NCBI GenBank assembly: GCA_016712505.1 | Contig: JADJQY010000008.1 | Location: forward strand, 248,001-312,000 | Direction of reading: 5' to 3' | DNA: 64,000 bases | Source: Candidatus Eiseniibacteriota bacterium | Lineage (GTDB): Bacteria; Eisenbacteria; RBG-16-71-46; CAIMUX01 | Shown: positions 52,792 to 62,703 of the stretch, one piece after another | How the letters are laid out: each line of letters opens with the position of its first letter | Position numbering within the stretch: position 1 is the first letter of the stretch | Position numbers and translations under genes: made by a program | Notes under the pieces: generated by a model | Databases searched by the model: none | What the model was told of the DNA's origin: nothing | What the model saw: the letters and a program-made list of their open reading frames with translations, nothing else

Positions 52792-54447
52792 ATGCGCCCC
52801 CTCCGTTCAGTTCGCGCCGGGCTGCTGCTTCTGCTCCTGGCGACCAGCGGTCCAGCCCGGGCCGCGCTCGAAATCGAGATCGACGCGCCTGACCGCGTCA
52901 CCTGGAATGGCGCCGCGGTGCCGCTCGGAGTCGCGGCTGGTGCGATCCGTTGGACCGGTCTCGATCTGCGAAGTGATTGGGCCGACGCGGAGGGTGCGCG
53001 GGTCCGGGTGCTCGAGGGGCGAGCGATGCGGCTCTTCGTCGCGCTGCCCCCCGGCGGGTACCAGATCTCCTGCCTGATCCCCGGAGGAGCCCAGGGATCC
53101 GGTCCGTTCGATCTGCTGCTCAACGGCATGCCGTTGCTGACCCAGGTCCAGGTGCCCGCGGGGCGCGACTCCCTCCTCTCCTTCGATGCGACGCTTTCCG
53201 GCCCGAACACCGAGCTCTTCTGGAAGCCCGCCGTCGGTCGCGCGGTGGCGCTCCGTCGCATCGCCTTCGCGCCGCGCTTCGAGACCGCGGACCTGCGTCT
53301 GGGAGACCTGCCTGCGGTGCAGCGCACCCGCGTCGAGGTCGCGGCCGAGCAACTCCCCGATCCCCGGGAGCGTTTGCGCGCGGCCTGCGAGTTTCTGCTT
53401 TCCCACCAGCTCTCGACCGGACTGTTCGACTACGAGTCGTCTGCCTGGTGGGAAGCCGGGCTCGCCGCCCGCTGTCTCCTCGCGGGGCACGCGTTGCTCG
53501 GCGATCCGCGCTACCTCGCGGCCACCCGCCCGCTCTTCGACCTGCTCCTCGCGCGCCAGGGAGAAGACGGCGGCTGGTGCGCCTACGCCTACGACGCGCG
53601 GACCGGCGCCGGCTCCGATCCGGCCGAACCGGACACCGTCCCCTGCAATACCCGCAACGTGGCCGATCTCGGCGTCACCACCACCGCGCTGGCCCTCGCC
53701 GCGCGAGTGGAAGAGCCGTCCCGACGCGCGCGCTATCTGGCCGCCCACCGCGCCTTCATCGACAGATTCGTCACCCGCTACCGCAGGCCCGATGGTTCGT
53801 TCCGGAACGGACTGTTTGGCGGGACCGAGGCGGACTCCGCCTACAGTGTCGCCACGGCCACCACCGCCATGTCGGCCATCGCGCTCCATGCCGTCTCTCG
53901 GGATCCGGCGCACCTCGCGCTCGCCGAGGCCGCAGCCTCCTTCCTCGCCGACGAGTGGCAGGAGAGCGGCATGCCCCGCTTCCACTATCACACTGGAACG
54001 CCACCCCAGGAGTCCGAATCCGACGACTACCACAATGTCTACTACCTGCTCGAGGGACTGCTCTGGGTCCGCGCCGCGACGGTTGACGAGGACCTCACGC
54101 AGCGCATCGATCGCGCCTGCCACGCCTTCATCCATGGTCCGAAGGGGGTGCTGGCGCACTGTCCCGACGGCCTCCTGCCCCTGCCGCGCCGCGAGTTCCG
54201 CGACCTGACCAAGCTCGCCGGGATGGTCGGGATCCTGGACCAGATCGCACGCACGCTCCCGGATGATCCCGCACTCGCCGCCTTCGTCGAGCGCAACTGC
54301 CGCGAGCTCCTCGTGCCCGAGCTCGCCGCCCGTCGTCGCGTGCTCGTCTTTCCCTACGACCACGAAGGGCACAAGGCGATCACCGCCACCGCCTTCGCCG
54401 GGCTGAGCTTTGCCCAGATGGCCGCACCGGGAACGCCGTTTCGCTAG
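52792..54447 (+). CDS. Secreted alpha/alpha-toroid protein of unknown function
   Basis: A 551-residue exported protein: signal peptide (SVRAGLLLLLLATSGPARA), a beta-sandwich domain to about 190, then a helical domain with terpenoid-cyclase/six-hairpin features (FLLSHQLSTGLFDYES, QGEDGGWCAYAYD, RRPDGSFRNGLFGG, YHNVYYLLEGLLWVRAA). The DGGW and QLSTGLF segments resemble prenyltransferase-like toroids and polysaccharide lyases, but no catalytic site can be named. It begins 5 bp after the preceding sorting tail and is probably cotranscribed. Confidence 0.72.
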   Translation: MRPLRSVRAGLLLLLLATSGPARAALEIEIDAPDRVTWNGAAVPLGVAAGAIRWTGLDLRSDWADAEGARVRVLEGRAMRLFVALPPGGYQISCLIPGGAQGSGPFDLLLNGMPLLTQVQVPAGRDSLLSFDATLSGPNTELFWKPAVGRAVALRRIAFAPRFETADLRLGDLPAVQRTRVEVAAEQLPDPRERLRAACEFLLSHQLSTGLFDYESSAWWEAGLAARCLLAGHALLGDPRYLAATRPLFDLLLARQGEDGGWCAYAYDARTGAGSDPAEPDTVPCNTRNVADLGVTTTALALAARVEEPSRRARYLAAHRAFIDRFVTRYRRPDGSFRNGLFGGTEADSAYSVATATTAMSAIALHAVSRDPAHLALAEAAASFLADEWQESGMPRFHYHTGTPPQESESDDYHNVYYLLEGLLWVRAATVDEDLTQRIDRACHAFIHGPKGVLAHCPDGLLPLPRREFRDLTKLAGMVGILDQIARTLPDDPALAAFVERNCRELLVPELAARRRVLVFPYDHEGHKAITATAFAGLSFAQMAAPGTPFR

Positions 54448-54557
54448 TCGCGCCTCGCGCCTCGGTTGGGACCCGGGGGAAACGGCTCCTTGCGGTCCGT
54501 CTGGCCGTGAGTACACTCGTCTTGGCGCGATCGGGGACGCGCCGACGGGAGCCGCCC

Positions 54558-55406
54558 ATGGATGCATCCGGTACCGTTCGCTGGATCGTAGGGTTTGCCC
54601 TCCTCACCGCAGTCGGCTGCGGCGAGTCGAGTTCGCCTCCCACCTCTCCCGATCCCTCGACCGAGCAGGTCGAACGCCTCCCGCGCCTCCCGCGCCCCAC
54701 GGTACAGACGGAACTGTTCGTCGGAGCGGCGAACGACACCGCCCGTGCGGCGCGCAGCGTCATACGCGGACAGGTCCAACGCGTGAACCTGGAGTTCGGC
54801 CGCGCCGCGCAGGCGATTCAAAGCCTGTCGGCCAAGCCGTACCAGGAGATCGCCTCGGGGGAGTTTCTCTTCGAGCAAAGCGGGGGTACGGTTGGTTGTG
54901 TTTCCAGTTTCCGTGTGGCGCCGACGGCCGGTGCTCTCCTCTGGACCTGGAACAACGAAGGCTTGTGTGGAGAGAGCCTGTTGACTCCGCGCGAGATCTG
55001 GCGCCTGCAGACGAGTCTCGATGGTTCCATCGGCCAGTTCGACGAACTCTGGATCGAGTCGCCCGGCGGCCCGGGACGCGCTCACGATGCCAGGGTGACC
55101 TGGGAGATCACCCCTTCGCGCAGCGAGTGGCGGAGTCTGCTCCGTTCCTCGGCGCCGGAGCACTTCGTGGCCCGCTTCTCGAGCGAGGCGGAGGGCGACG
55201 ATCGCACGCGCTACGAACTCGAGCGCGCGGCGACCTTCCGCTGGAGGTTGTCCCTCTCGCGCGACGGCCGGAGCGGCAGCTTCCGCCGCTTCGACTGGAG
55301 CCCCGCGGCCGACTGGCGCGAACGCGAGTCGATCGTCTGGTCACCGGATCACGGCACCTGGACCCTGATCTCGACCACCGGTGTGCCGCAGGTCACGAGT
55401 TGGTGA
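54558..55406 (+). CDS. Hypothetical lipoprotein
   Basis: A 282-residue lipoprotein with lipobox LTAVGC (near residue 22) and a Ser/Pro/Thr-rich linker, followed by a mixed alpha/beta domain. GGGAG precedes the ATG at 54558; the in-frame GTG at 54507 would lengthen the signal. A segment LLWTWNNEGLCGESLL resembles ILWVWNHGLEGRSLRSL in the convergent gene next door, hinting at a distant relationship. No known family. Confidence 0.65.
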   Translation: MDASGTVRWIVGFALLTAVGCGESSSPPTSPDPSTEQVERLPRLPRPTVQTELFVGAANDTARAARSVIRGQVQRVNLEFGRAAQAIQSLSAKPYQEIASGEFLFEQSGGTVGCVSSFRVAPTAGALLWTWNNEGLCGESLLTPREIWRLQTSLDGSIGQFDELWIESPGGPGRAHDARVTWEITPSRSEWRSLLRSSAPEHFVARFSSEAEGDDRTRYELERAATFRWRLSLSRDGRSGSFRRFDWSPAADWRERESIVWSPDHGTWTLISTTGVPQVTSW

Positions 55407-55410
55407 GCAG

Positions 55411-56814
55411 TCAGTTCTGCTCCGGCTCTCCGTTCCGGAGAATCAGCGACTGACGGCTCCCGCTCGATTCGTCGATGAAGACCAGGATCTCCGGCGGCGT
55501 GCTGCCGCGCGCGGTCGATCCGGCCGTGCCGACGAAGACCACCGCCTCTCCGCCGTCCGCCAACTGCCCGATCTCGGAGAGCCCGGTGTTCGAGGTCCAA
55601 GCTCGAGAGCCGTTCGTTTCCACGCGGGTGAGCTGCCAGGGATGGTCATCGCCGAGTTCCGACTTGTGCAGAACCAGGAGTGCCCGGCCCCCATCCGCGG
55701 ACTTCGAGGACCTCGGGCGGTCTGTATTGACCCACCAGACCGTCTCCGTCCCCGGCCGGCGAAGGAATCCACCCATCAAGAACCGCTGTTCCGGCAGCGA
55801 CTCCAAGGTAGAAAGATCCAGACGGAGTTTACTGGGGTCGATCACGCCGGATTGGTCGAGGGCGACGCCGGCCCAGTGGAGCGAGCGGCTCACCGGTCCC
55901 GACGGACCTCCGTAGGTGTAGCGCGGATGCTGCCATTCCCGAGGAGGCTTCTCACCCGAGGCCAGCAGCCCGTACCAGGTCCGGGTGGCGGGATCGACGA
56001 TCGAGGACCAGGTCACACCAACCGCCGTGCCATTGGCAAGCGAGATCGCTGCTGGCTGGAGGAACCTCCAGGCGAGGTCCGCCGTCTTGCTGTGTTCCGG
56101 GCTGAGGGCGGCCAGTGTGGTGTCCGCGATCACCGTGAATGCGCCCGAACCGGCGTCGACGCGGTAGTAGCGCGCGTCGGTGCCCCGGAACACGAGGGCG
56201 TTCAAACGCCCGAGGAACTTGTACTGCTCTGCCTCCTTCGGGAGGCGCGGCGAGAGCTCCGGGTTCATCTCCCGCAGCTTCTGATTCGACCAGACCGGAG
56301 TGAGTGAGCGCAGGCTCCTCCCTTCGAGCCCGTGGTTCCACACCCAGAGGATCTCCTGATCCGGACCGAGGATCACGGGGGCATCGATCAACTCCAGCTT
56401 GAGGCGATACGCCTTCGCATCGACCCTTCCCGCGTCGATCCGGGCGATCGGGAGGATCAACGGATCGCTCCCATCCTGACCCGTGCGGGAATGCAGGGTG
56501 AAGATCGAATACGGCAGATAGTAGCTGTGGACGCCTTCGACGTCGAAGTAGCCGCGTCGAACGCGCCGCTCTTCCATCAGGTAGTAGAGTCGCCGTCCAG
56601 GGCTGGAATCCGCGGTATCGAGGGAGGCACTCCAGATCGCGCCGACCAGCCGCGGCGGCGCTTCCTGCATGTCCCGCGTCGCGAAGGCCAGCACCACGAT
56701 CGCCACGAACACGATGCCGATCGCGAGGCCGGCCACGATTCCGCGCGCCGCGGCTCCCGATCTCGAGCCCCATCCGCCTGACCCGCGCTTCCCCTCGCCC
56801 GACAGCTCGCTCAC
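55411..56814 (-). CDS. Hypothetical single-pass membrane protein
   Basis: A 467-residue protein starting at GTG behind GGGGAGG. The N terminus is Gly/Ser-rich, then one membrane helix (about 24-45, GIVAGLAIGIVFVAIVVLAF) anchors a large extracytoplasmic domain with many beta strands (YYLMEERRVRRGYFDVEG, ARYYRVDAGSGAFTVIADTT, VVFVGTAGSTARG). No family is recognised. It converges on the preceding lipoprotein gene with 4 bp between stops. Confidence 0.65.
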   Translation of the reverse strand: MSELSGEGKRGSGGWGSRSGAAARGIVAGLAIGIVFVAIVVLAFATRDMQEAPPRLVGAIWSASLDTADSSPGRRLYYLMEERRVRRGYFDVEGVHSYYLPYSIFTLHSRTGQDGSDPLILPIARIDAGRVDAKAYRLKLELIDAPVILGPDQEILWVWNHGLEGRSLRSLTPVWSNQKLREMNPELSPRLPKEAEQYKFLGRLNALVFRGTDARYYRVDAGSGAFTVIADTTLAALSPEHSKTADLAWRFLQPAAISLANGTAVGVTWSSIVDPATRTWYGLLASGEKPPREWQHPRYTYGGPSGPVSRSLHWAGVALDQSGVIDPSKLRLDLSTLESLPEQRFLMGGFLRRPGTETVWWVNTDRPRSSKSADGGRALLVLHKSELGDDHPWQLTRVETNGSRAWTSNTGLSEIGQLADGGEAVVFVGTAGSTARGSTPPEILVFIDESSGSRQSLILRNGEPEQN

Positions 56815-56896
56815 CCTGCCTCCCCGTGATCCGCTTACACGACACGAGGAGAAGTCTAGCCTCTACTGGAGACACGCGAGCGCTGAAGTTCGTGCG

Positions 56897-57413
56897 CTAC
56901 CGCGCGTAGGTCGCTTTCACCCGGGCCCAGGAGGTCGTCTCCACCGGCACCGGCGGACTCGGCTCGAACATCGCCCCGATCCCGAAGTGCTTTCCTCCCG
57001 GCCACACCGTGTCGAGCGCCTGCCACCCCTGTGGCCAGTCCTGCCCCGGCGCGACCTTGGTCGCGCCGGTGGCCGTGTCCCCGTCGCGGTCGAGGCCGAT
57101 GGCGACGGCAAAGCTCTGATTCCACCAGGTCGGCCAGTAGCCGATCCACCAAGTCCCGTCTACCGGGACCGGGGCGCTGAACTCGAGTGAGAATCGCGCG
57201 AAGAGCGGGTAGACAGGGTAGCCTTCGGGCACATAGACGTTGGGATCGTGTCGAAGCACCAGGTCGGGCAGATCTCCGCCGTCACGCCAGATGTACAGAT
57301 CGAGGTACGCCGGGTAGAACAAGCCGATTGACGTGAGGTCGAGAACAATCTCCAGCAAAAATGAAGGTCGCCAGGGCAGCGCATAGCAACGGGCGAACCG
57401 ACAGGTGGAGCAT
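56897..57413 (-). pseudogene. Decayed secreted protein, paralogue of 11549-12343
   Basis: ATG at 57413 behind a perfect AGGAGGTGA starts a signal peptide (LSVRPLLCAALATFIF). Within it, at ATTTTT, the frame must shift by one base to reach the rest (LLEIVLDLTSIGLFYPAYLDLYIW to SWARVKATYAR, 171 residues in all). The C-terminal part aligns with the 264-residue protein at 11549-12343 (EF.AP..WWIGYW; FEPSPPVPV...SWARVK), but about 90 residues between signal and mature domain are missing. It thus combines a frameshift and an internal deletion. The stretch from TTG 57358 could be translated alone but would not be exported. Confidence 0.68.
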
Positions 57414-57415
57414 GG

Positions 57416-58713
57416 TCACCTCCTATCCGTACCGAGCGGCTTCCAGAGGTAGGTGTAATCGACGTGGTAGTCGTTCGAGGCCGTGGGATCGACTGGGAAC
57501 CAGCCGATGAAGTTTGCGCCGTCCGCAGAGAACACCTGGTAAGTGAAGCTCTCGAAGGTGGCCGTCCGAGCCCCGTCTCCGCCTGCTACGTGGGCGTAGT
57601 TTGCCCACAGCTTTCCATCATACCGGTTCTCGAAGTACTCGTCGAAACGACGCCAACCGGAGGAGGACTTCCCCCTCCCCCAGACCTCCAGCACCCCCGC
57701 ACCCGGAGGAACTACCAGGTCGACCGATGTTGACACGCGGTAGCACTCGACGTGGTGAGGGTACCATGCGTCATCCATCGGGGTCACGCCAGCCACGTTT
57801 GCTAGCTGCACCTCCATCTCGGCGACGAACTGCGGAGAGGCTGAGTATCCCGTGGCCGTCGCGTGAACGAGTGTTACGTCGGGAGCAACCAGCGAAAGTG
57901 CCGTATCCGCCCGAACCAAGCCCTGTCCAACCTGGCTCGGGTCCAAACCTGTCGGATTCGTTGCGGTGCGCTTCAATATCTCGTAGCAGTCTTCGTTCGT
58001 GAGGTCCGGTTTCTCCGCGAGCAGCAGGGACGCGACCGCTGCAACGAGCGGGTGGCAAGTGAAGTTTCGAACGTGAAGGTAAACTGAGGCGTCGCGGGGT
58101 GGGCTCTCTCCGGGACAAACGGGTACTCCGTCACAGCCGAATCCGAGCGTACCGTAGGTCTCGATCGGATCGATCCGTGCGGGCACGGCGTCGTCGGCGA
58201 ACGCGCCCCCTTGGCTTGGGTGCGGACCAACCGCAAACGTCGTGGGGATCGATGGGGAGTAGCAGTAGGCGGCGAACCAATGGACCTCGGTGATGGTCGA
58301 CAGACGAGTGGCATTCCAGGTGACGGCGATTCCGGACCCGGACGCGGGCCAGGTCGTGGACTCCATCGAGAAGTCTGCGCAGGTGCCGTCCGCGACCAAG
58401 AGCAGGTCCTCGGGCGGGTAGGTGATGCCGAAGGAGAGTCCTTTCAGCCTCGGGCTCGAGTCGAGGGGAAACGCGGCGAGCACGAAGAAGACCGTCGCGA
58501 CCTCACTGCTCGCGGGGACGCTCGTGACGAGGTCCGTGCAGTGGGTCAATCCGGACTGGCCGCAGTACTCGGCGCCCGTGGTGTAGGTGAGTGCGAGGCT
58601 GGCGTGTAGGGCCAGAACGCCGCCGCCGTTCGGACCGGCCTGTGCGACTACGGGGGGGGGACAAGTAGAGCTGGGATCACGACACAGAGAGCACTGAAAA
58701 ATGAGCGGCTCAT
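57416..58713 (-). pseudogene. Frameshifted secreted protein: unknown N-domain plus protease remnant
   Basis: ATG at 58713 behind AGGAGG begins a signal peptide (SFFSALCVVIPALLVPP) that runs into nine Cs (58660-58652) and then TAG. With ten (or seven) Cs it continues as PVVAQAGPNGGG into the same domain as in 20959-21675 (EYCGQSGLTHC, RLKGLSFGITY, GTCADFS, HWFAAYCY, QGGAFADDAVPA, YGTLGFG). After GESPP the protein jumps to the tail of a subtilase (HPLVAAVASLLLAEKPDLT), so the catalytic Asp and His regions are deleted and the Ser motif is degenerate. A beta-rich C-terminal domain follows. In-frame length would be about 432 residues. Its stop overlaps the next gene's ribosome-binding site. Confidence 0.72.
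58652..58660 (-). repeat. 9-nt G/C homopolymer at the end of the signal peptide
   Basis: Nine Gs on the plus strand (nine Cs in the coding strand) at the exact point where the signal-peptide frame and the mature-protein frame separate. One added or two lost bases join them. See the equivalent G9 at 21595-21603. Confidence 0.85.
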
Positions 58714-58816
58714 GGTTCCTCCTGGATGCGGTTCCGGGGAAACGAACAGGAGAATGGTGCGCCTGGTCGCGGTGGCTGTCAAGCAGATCGGGACGCGGAC
58801 GCAGCAGGCAAAAGCA

Positions 58817-58841
58817 GCGGGGCGCGCGGAGCGCGCCCCGC
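58817..58841 (-). terminator. Intrinsic terminator of the propionyl-CoA operon
   Basis: A perfect 11-bp GC stem, GCGGGGCGCGC and its complement, around a 3-nt loop, followed on the minus strand by TGCTTTTGCC. It lies just past the mutase stop and separates the minus-strand carboxylase/mutase genes from the decayed secreted-protein genes. Confidence 0.75.
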
Positions 58842-58848
58842 GGGAGGA

Positions 58849-60486
<1,638 letters not shown>

Positions 60487-60503
60487 GGTCGACTTCCTTT
60501 CGC

Positions 60504-61061
60504 TCAGGCCTGGGGCGTGATCACGCAGAGCGGCTGCCGCGCCTCGACCGCCATGCCCGGCTGGGCCGTCAGTTTCTTCACCTTGCCGGCGGCGGGGGCG
60601 GCGATCTCGTTCTGCATCTTCATCGCCTCGATGATGAAGATCGCCTGGCCGGCCGCGACCTCGTCGTCCTCATGGACCAGGACCTGCACCACGGTGCCGG
60701 GCATCGGTGCATTCACCTTGACCGGTCCACCCGCGCCACGGCCGGCGGCGGCATGCGCCTTGGCTGCACGCGCCGCGAGCTCGTCTTCGACCTCGAGCGC
60801 CACCTGGCGTCCGTGGTAGTCGACCAGGTACTTCCCACTCTCCAGGCGCTGGAGACGGAGCACCTCTGCCTTGCCGTCGATCGAGAGCATCACCCGGTCG
60901 CCGCCCAGCACCCGCCACTCGATATGGCGGAGTTGATCGCCGAGTCTGGCCACGTAGCCGCCGTTGTTGCGGACGACCTCGATCGGATGGGCGTTCCCCT
61001 CCACCTTGGTGGTGAACTTGGTGAACCGGAGTTCGCCGTTGCCCGATTTCTCGCTCGTCAT
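60504..61061 (-). CDS. Biotin carboxyl carrier subunit of an acyl-CoA carboxylase
   Basis: A 185-residue protein whose last 75 residues are a biotinyl domain with the modified K148 in EAMKMQNE and the preceding PMPGTVVQVLV. The N-terminal half (IEVVRNNGGYVARLGDQL, YLVDYHGRQVALEVEDE) resembles the BT linker of propionyl-CoA carboxylase alpha subunits, so this is a separated C-terminal part of such a protein. The start at ATG 61061 follows GGAGGG; TTG at 61094 overlapping the biotin carboxylase stop is an alternative. Confidence 0.9.
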   Translation of the reverse strand: MTSEKSGNGELRFTKFTTKVEGNAHPIEVVRNNGGYVARLGDQLRHIEWRVLGGDRVMLSIDGKAEVLRLQRLESGKYLVDYHGRQVALEVEDELAARAAKAHAAAGRGAGGPVKVNAPMPGTVVQVLVHEDDEVAAGQAIFIIEAMKMQNEIAAPAAGKVKKLTAQPGMAVEARQPLCVITPQA

Positions 61062-61090
61062 CACTTCATCCCTCCATCCCGCGAAACCGG

Positions 61091-62638
61091 TCAACGCCGC
61101 CAGGAAGCCGCGCGCTTCCAGGGGCTGATCTGTGGAGCCGACGGATCGCCCGCAGCGATCCCGAGCAACGAAGCGGGAGCGCCGCCCGGCTGCTCACGCT
61201 CGCGCAGGGCCGCGATCGCGCCGAGCATGGCCAGCGTTTCTTCCTCCTGGGCGTTCGGCTTGAGGAGTTCGGCCCCCTTGAAGTACTGGTCGATGAACCC
61301 GGTGTGGATCCGTCCGGCGATGTACTCCGGATGGGCCAGGGCCCAGCGATGGAAGGCGAGGTTGGTCGGTATTCCCTCGATGACGAACTCGTCGAGGGCG
61401 CGGAGCATCCGTTCACGCGCCTCCTCCCGGTCGCGTCCCCAGGTGATCAGCTTGCCCAGCATCGAGTCGTAGTAGACCGAAACCTCCGTGCCGCTCTCGA
61501 ACGCCATGTCGAGGCGCACGCCCGGCCCCTGGGGGAAGCGGGCATAGGAGATCCGGCCCGAGACCGGGGTGAAGTTGTGGAAAGGATCCTCGGCGCAGAT
61601 GCGGCACTCGAGGGCCGCTCCCACCGGTTCGATCTCCTCCTGCTTCCACGGGAGCGGTTCGCCCAGGGCGACCCGGAGCTGGGCCCGGAGCAGGTCGACG
61701 CCGGTGCAGAGTTCGGTCACCGGGTGTTCGACCTGGAGACGGGTGTTCATCTCGAGGAAGTAGAAGTTACCGTCCTGATCGAAGAGGAACTCGCAGGTTC
61801 CGGCATTCTCGTAGCCGATGGCCAGGGCCAGTCGAACCGCCGCTTCTCCCATCCGCTGGCGCGTGGCCGGATCGACCACTACCGAAGGGGTTTCCTCGAT
61901 CAGCTTCTGGTGCCGCCGCTGGATCGAACACTCGCGCTCGCCCAGGTAGACGCCGTTTCCGTAGCGATCGGCGATCATCTGGATCTCGACGTGGCGCGGG
62001 TTCACCACCGCACGCTCGAGGAAGATGGTGTCGTTGCCAAACGACCGGCCGGCCTCGCCGCGGGCCAGGACCACGTTGGTCCGGACCTCATCGGCGTTCT
62101 TGCAGAAGCGCATTCCCTTGCCGCCTCCTCCGAACGCCGCTTTGAGCAGCACGGGGTAGCCGACCTTTTCCGCCCACTGGACCGCCACCTCCGGATCAGC
62201 CGGGAGCGGGGGAGACCCAGGGACCACCGGGACGTTGGCCTTCTGTGCCGCCTCACGGGCTGCGGTTTTCGAGCCCATCGCGCGCATCGCCGCGGCCGAC
62301 GGGCCGACGAAGGAAAGGCCGTTCTCGACGCACGCCGTGGGGAGCGCTTCGTTCTCGCTCAGGAAGCCGTAGCCCGGGTGGAGGTGGGTCGCCCGCCCCT
62401 TCCGCGCCGCCTCGAGGAGGTTCGGAATGCGCAGATAGCTTTCCGAAGAGGGAGCCGGTCCGATGGGGTAGGCCTCGTCGGCCATGGCCACGTGCGGGGC
62501 GAGTCGATCGGCATCGGAGTAGACCGCGATCGTCTTCCAGCCCTCGTCCTTGGCGCCCCGGATGATCCGGAGCGCGATCTCGCCGCGATTCGCGACCAGG
62601 AGTCGCGGAGGGTTCGCGGGATCGAACTTCGATTTCAT
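61091..62638 (-). CDS. Acyl-CoA carboxylase, biotin carboxylase subunit
   Basis: A 515-residue ATP-grasp biotin carboxylase: LLVANRGEIALRIIRGAKDEG, HPGYGFLSENE, the ATP loop AFGGGGKGMR, RHVEIQMIADRYGN, ERECSIQRRHQKL and EMNTRLQVEHPVTE. It lacks the biotin domain, which is the next gene. With the carrier and the carboxyltransferase upstream it should form a propionyl-CoA carboxylase supplying methylmalonyl-CoA to the mutase. Confidence 0.94.
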   Translation of the reverse strand: MKSKFDPANPPRLLVANRGEIALRIIRGAKDEGWKTIAVYSDADRLAPHVAMADEAYPIGPAPSSESYLRIPNLLEAARKGRATHLHPGYGFLSENEALPTACVENGLSFVGPSAAAMRAMGSKTAAREAAQKANVPVVPGSPPLPADPEVAVQWAEKVGYPVLLKAAFGGGGKGMRFCKNADEVRTNVVLARGEAGRSFGNDTIFLERAVVNPRHVEIQMIADRYGNGVYLGERECSIQRRHQKLIEETPSVVVDPATRQRMGEAAVRLALAIGYENAGTCEFLFDQDGNFYFLEMNTRLQVEHPVTELCTGVDLLRAQLRVALGEPLPWKQEEIEPVGAALECRICAEDPFHNFTPVSGRISYARFPQGPGVRLDMAFESGTEVSVYYDSMLGKLITWGRDREEARERMLRALDEFVIEGIPTNLAFHRWALAHPEYIAGRIHTGFIDQYFKGAELLKPNAQEEETLAMLGAIAALREREQPGGAPASLLGIAAGDPSAPQISPWKRAASWRR

Positions 62639-62703
62639 GTTTCCTCCCTGCGCCGATCCGGAGGACCGGCGCGGAAACCAAGGTGAAGGAACCCCGAGGC
62701 GAT

